A stretch of 43,723 nt of DNA from Chara braunii (Eukaryota > Streptophyta > Charophyceae > Charales > Characeae): contig BFEA01000487.1 in NCBI GenBank assembly GCA_003427395.1, positions 706,780-750,502 on the forward strand, given 5' to 3'. This document shows positions 41,234 to 43,723 of this stretch, piece after piece. The notes below the pieces were generated by a model. It saw only the letters and a list, made by a program, of their open reading frames with translations, did not search any database and was not told where the DNA came from. A program made the translations under genes and the position numbers. Numbering within the stretch: the stretch's first letter is position 1; each line of letters starts with the position of its first letter.

Positions 41234-41290
41234 TGTCGAGCGCATCAGCTCCCACACTTTGCAAAAAGGCGAGAGCCGATGCGCTCGACA
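41234..41290. repeat. Small palindromic element, intact 57-bp hairpin
   Basis: TGTCGAGCGCATCAGCTC and GAGCCGATGCGCTCGACA are inverted copies with one mismatch, around a loop containing CTTTGCAAAAAGG. An outer pair GTTCGGT (about 41181) and ACCGAAC (about 41300) extends the symmetry. Related to 33392-33446. Confidence 0.75.
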
Positions 41291-41570
41291 TCGGGGGAAC
41301 CGAACCTCACAGATCGTTGTGCACGCAGCACAGATGGGTACTAGAAAGTAACGGAATTTAAATTAAGTTAACACTATTGAACAAAACAAAATGAAAATCA
41401 GAAACAACTCGAAAAAGGAGACACGAGTTCGTTCATCAGCATGCATATATATATACGAAACAAAAAAAATTGAGATGATGTACAAAGAAATCTAAAACTG
41501 CCGCAACAAAATCGGCCAACGTTGGAGTCAAAATTTCACAGAAGGTGGGAAGAAAGGCATTGTTCCATAT

Positions 41571-41571
<1 letters not shown>

Positions 41572-41647
<76 letters not shown>

Positions 41648-41648
41648 N

Positions 41649-41736
<88 letters not shown>
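41572..41736 (-). repeat. (CT)n microsatellite inside the LTR
   Basis: About 165 bp of CT with one N at 41648. Same LTR position as the tracts at 8173 and 30246. Confidence 0.95.
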
Positions 41737-41739
<3 letters not shown>

Positions 41740-41993
41740 CTTTTCCAGTGCGGGCATTCCGTCGCCCCACACCTCCAAACCATACAGAGTTGTCACCCCG
41801 CTTGGCCCGAGCATGCAAGCCAGACTCGCCCGCGTGCCACAGTCCTTTGCGGCCATGCGTCAACCCCGCATACTCAGCACCAGGTCGTCGGATCGCCCCA
41901 CTCTCTACTCACCGTCTTTCTGCTCATTAGCCGATTCTCTCGACCACGCTAACTCCCAAGTAGATTAGGGAGCTAATTAATCGCGCTTGCATA

Positions 41994-42001
41994 ATTTATA
42001 G
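41994..42001 (-). promoter_or_regulatory. Candidate TATA box of the third LTR
   Basis: CTATAAAT on the minus strand, about 718 bp from the LTR start. It is equivalent to those at 8447 and 15005. Confidence 0.6.
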
Positions 42002-42898
42002 CTGGTGCATCAGCGCACAATAACCAGGATTGTCAGAGAGGAATATGAGAAAGGAAGGAAGCAGTGCCTACGGCCGCATGGCTGGGCCGCGGCGTGGGGG
42101 ACGTAGCCTCACTCCACGCTTCGATCCAATCATGCACCGATCTGGCCAATGAGATAGAGAAGGGCCCGATAGAGCGCGCGCAGCAAAGCGGGAGAGAATA
42201 TCAAGAAAGGGGAGATTACAGTTACATCTGCGGAGGCAAAGAAGGAGCAAGAAAAGATTACAGTTGAGGTTTGGAATTTAGGCGCAACGGGAACAGAGCG
42301 CAGACTCAGGTGCAGCAAAGTGCGAGCAAGCAGGAAGCGATGTGCAGTTACAGGCAAAAATTACGAGGCACCCAATTTCCTAGTCTAATTAAGGTCCTAA
42401 TTGCAAAAACAAATTCCAAGAACCCGCGCAGGCTTATCCTCAATTCAAAAATTCCGAAGGAATTTCCCACGCGATTGCCACGGCAAAAAGACGGACTTCT
42501 GTCAAAAAAGAAAGAAAAGAAAGAAAAAGGACATAGCGGACATTGTTCCCCTGTGCTCACTAAGGCGCGGGCCAACTACCCCGAAGTTCATACCCACCGC
42601 CTCCCTTCTGTCAAAGGACTAAGAGGAAAACGTCGAGAGGCAAAAAAGGACCAAGAACAAGGGACTGCCATGCAATTTATCCCCGATCCCCTCTATGTAC
42701 CCCCAATCTCGGTTGCACAGAAGATGACGCCTAGGGGGTTCCATCCTGTGCAAGTTCCCGCTTGCACCCGTATCTCTCGAAATCCAGGAAGAAGAAAGAA
42801 GAGAGACTCATTGTTTCGCAAAGATCACTCGTGTCATTACCGTAGGATAAGAGTGTGGAAGTCACCCTGCTGACACGTTGTGATTCTTGCACCGACTT

Positions 42899-43682
42899 TT
42901 AATGTCCCGAGGGAGGAGGGTAAGGAAGTGTAAATACTGGAGCGGGGGGTGTAGGATGTTCACTTGGAAGTGCAGGCAAGAAGTTCGCCATCCCCGCTAC
43001 CGTCTCGGGAAGCTCAAGGTACCTGATGGTGTGGTGTATGTCGGGGAAGCGATGATTGTCATGGGGGAAAGAAGCAAGGTAGTCGGGGTAGAGAGTCAAA
43101 AAGGTGCGAAACAAGGCCGCGCGGAATTGCTCATGATTTGCGCACATAGGGATAGTTCCCGTGATCGTGCAATAGACCTCGATCACGTTGTAATCCCGCC
43201 ACGCGACGCTGAAAAGAAGGACGTGAAGGCAAAAAGATAGGGAGACACACTGGGTAGTGGGATGCGGGTACACCACGGCGGCGAGGCGAGTAGCATAGAA
43301 TTGGTAGAAGAGAGAAGATGGGAAGGGACTTTGGGGGAATGAGAGCGGGATGGCGATCTGCCAGATTGTGAGGTAATCAAGGGGACGACAGGATAATAAC
43401 TGGGGACGTAGCCCGATGCCCCGCATCGCCACGTGCTCGAACTGTGGGATGGGGGGAAGGAGAGAGGGAGCGACTTCGTTGCCTCTGCGTCGGCGCGCTC
43501 GAAGTCTCGACAGCAAGGCACTCATCTTCCTCTGTCGGCGGCTCCGGATCTCGAGTCGGGTCATCCGGAATAGGCAGATTTGTTCCCACTGACTGCTCCA
43601 ATGGCCGCTTTCCCTCCTCTATTTCTGCCCTCCGTTGCTCCGCTTCCGCATGATCTTCTCTCTGCGTCTCTGCCTGTCCCAC
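42899..43682 (-). pseudogene. Post-pol ORF of the third element, C-terminal part, one frameshift
   Basis: The frame 43564-42899 carries GLRPQLLSCRPLDYLTIWQ, LLFSVAW, VYCTITGTIP, TLYPDYLASF and LPALPSEHPTPPAP, matching the 16057-16960 stretch of element 1 in order and spacing. Upstream, in another frame (43682-43377), a Glu/Arg-rich and then RSRSLSPSPH region corresponds to the RRRPRSPSP region there, so one frameshift lies near 43450. The N-terminus is beyond the window. Unlike element 1 this copy has no stop in the conserved C-terminal 220 codons. Function unknown. A leaning to hydrophobic residues precedes SVAW, but no convincing membrane segment is seen. Confidence 0.6.
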
Positions 43683-43708
43683 CTCTTCCCCGTCACTTGC
43701 TCCCTCCG

Positions 43709-43723
43709 CCTCTTTTTTTTTTT
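43709..43723. repeat. Homopolymer T run at window end
   Basis: Run of T cut by the window edge; its true length and meaning are unknown. Confidence 0.8.

Larger units (their letters stand above)
41440..42719 (-). mobile_element. 3' LTR (truncated) of a third gypsy element, minus strand
   Basis: The start reads TGTGCAACCG on the minus strand at 42719. TATA octamer at 41994-42001, the U3 motif at 42553-42569, and strong patches shared with 8190-8930 (for example GTTGTCACCCCGCTT, and GGGGGAC then AGCC then CTC). Beyond the CT tract similarity continues to about 41440, then is lost, so the LORF half is missing. The element continues to the right with the post-pol ORF. Confidence 0.75.

Noticed and set aside
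41436-41968. Arg-Glu or Leu-Ser repeat ORFs
   Set aside because: Translations of the CT tract; the same artefact occurs at 24747-25036 and 30056-30385.

Overview
The window reads as nuclear DNA of a repeat-rich eukaryote. It holds no confident host gene. Every coding segment I recognise belongs to retrotransposons: Ty3/gypsy gag, protease, RT, RNase H and integrase, plus the 3' end of a LINE. Around them lie tRNA-derived SINE-like pieces, a short DNA-transposon derivative, minisatellites and long CT/GA, TG and CAGA microsatellites. A primer-binding site of the plant initiator-Met type (TGGTATCGGAGCC) and a LINE 3' zinc-binding domain of the kind common in plants suggest a streptophyte (charophyte alga, bryophyte or similar). 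That is inference, not proof. Two N gaps (12688-12757 and 24836-24880) and two single Ns (3636, 41648) show a draft assembly.

Layout, left to right. 208-541 is a four-unit minisatellite. 3388-3990 is a ten-unit array whose units resemble the D-arm plus anticodon arm of a tRNA. 4994-9248 is a minus-strand gypsy fragment: a gag with an intact zinc knuckle, a primer-binding site and a 2.7-kb 5' LTR. It abuts a LINE 3' fragment (9249-10221). SINE-like pieces and foldbacks fill 10.6-13.2 kb. 13255-24613 is a decayed gypsy element on the minus strand: gag, protease, RT, RNase H, a PHD-finger-like zinc domain, integrase, a post-pol ORF and a 2.65-kb 3' LTR. Its 5' LTR is cut down to about 520 bp. 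24.6-29.4 kb is microsatellite, minisatellite and unassigned sequence. 29.44-31.44 kb is a plus-strand LTR remnant, and 32.16-33.15 kb a minus-strand one that ends in a large palindrome. 33995-34893 is a hAT-like non-autonomous element with an 8-bp target duplication. 35-41 kb is largely unassigned but rich in hairpins and tandem repeats. 41.44-43.72 kb is the 3' end of a third minus-strand gypsy element.

What ties the window together is a family (or sister families) of gypsy elements with very long LTRs. Four LTR copies carry the same roughly 180-190 codon reading frame of unknown function (LORF), lying between the LTR TATA box and the primer-binding site. Two elements carry a second unknown ORF between integrase and the 3' LTR. 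One element has a PHD-finger-like C4HC3 domain in frame with integrase. These three proteins are the best candidates for undescribed biology. Two other signals deserve attention: a short structured repeat whose stem changes with compensating substitutions between copies, and the tRNA-module array. All statements rest on reading the sequence by eye; no alignment or database search was run.
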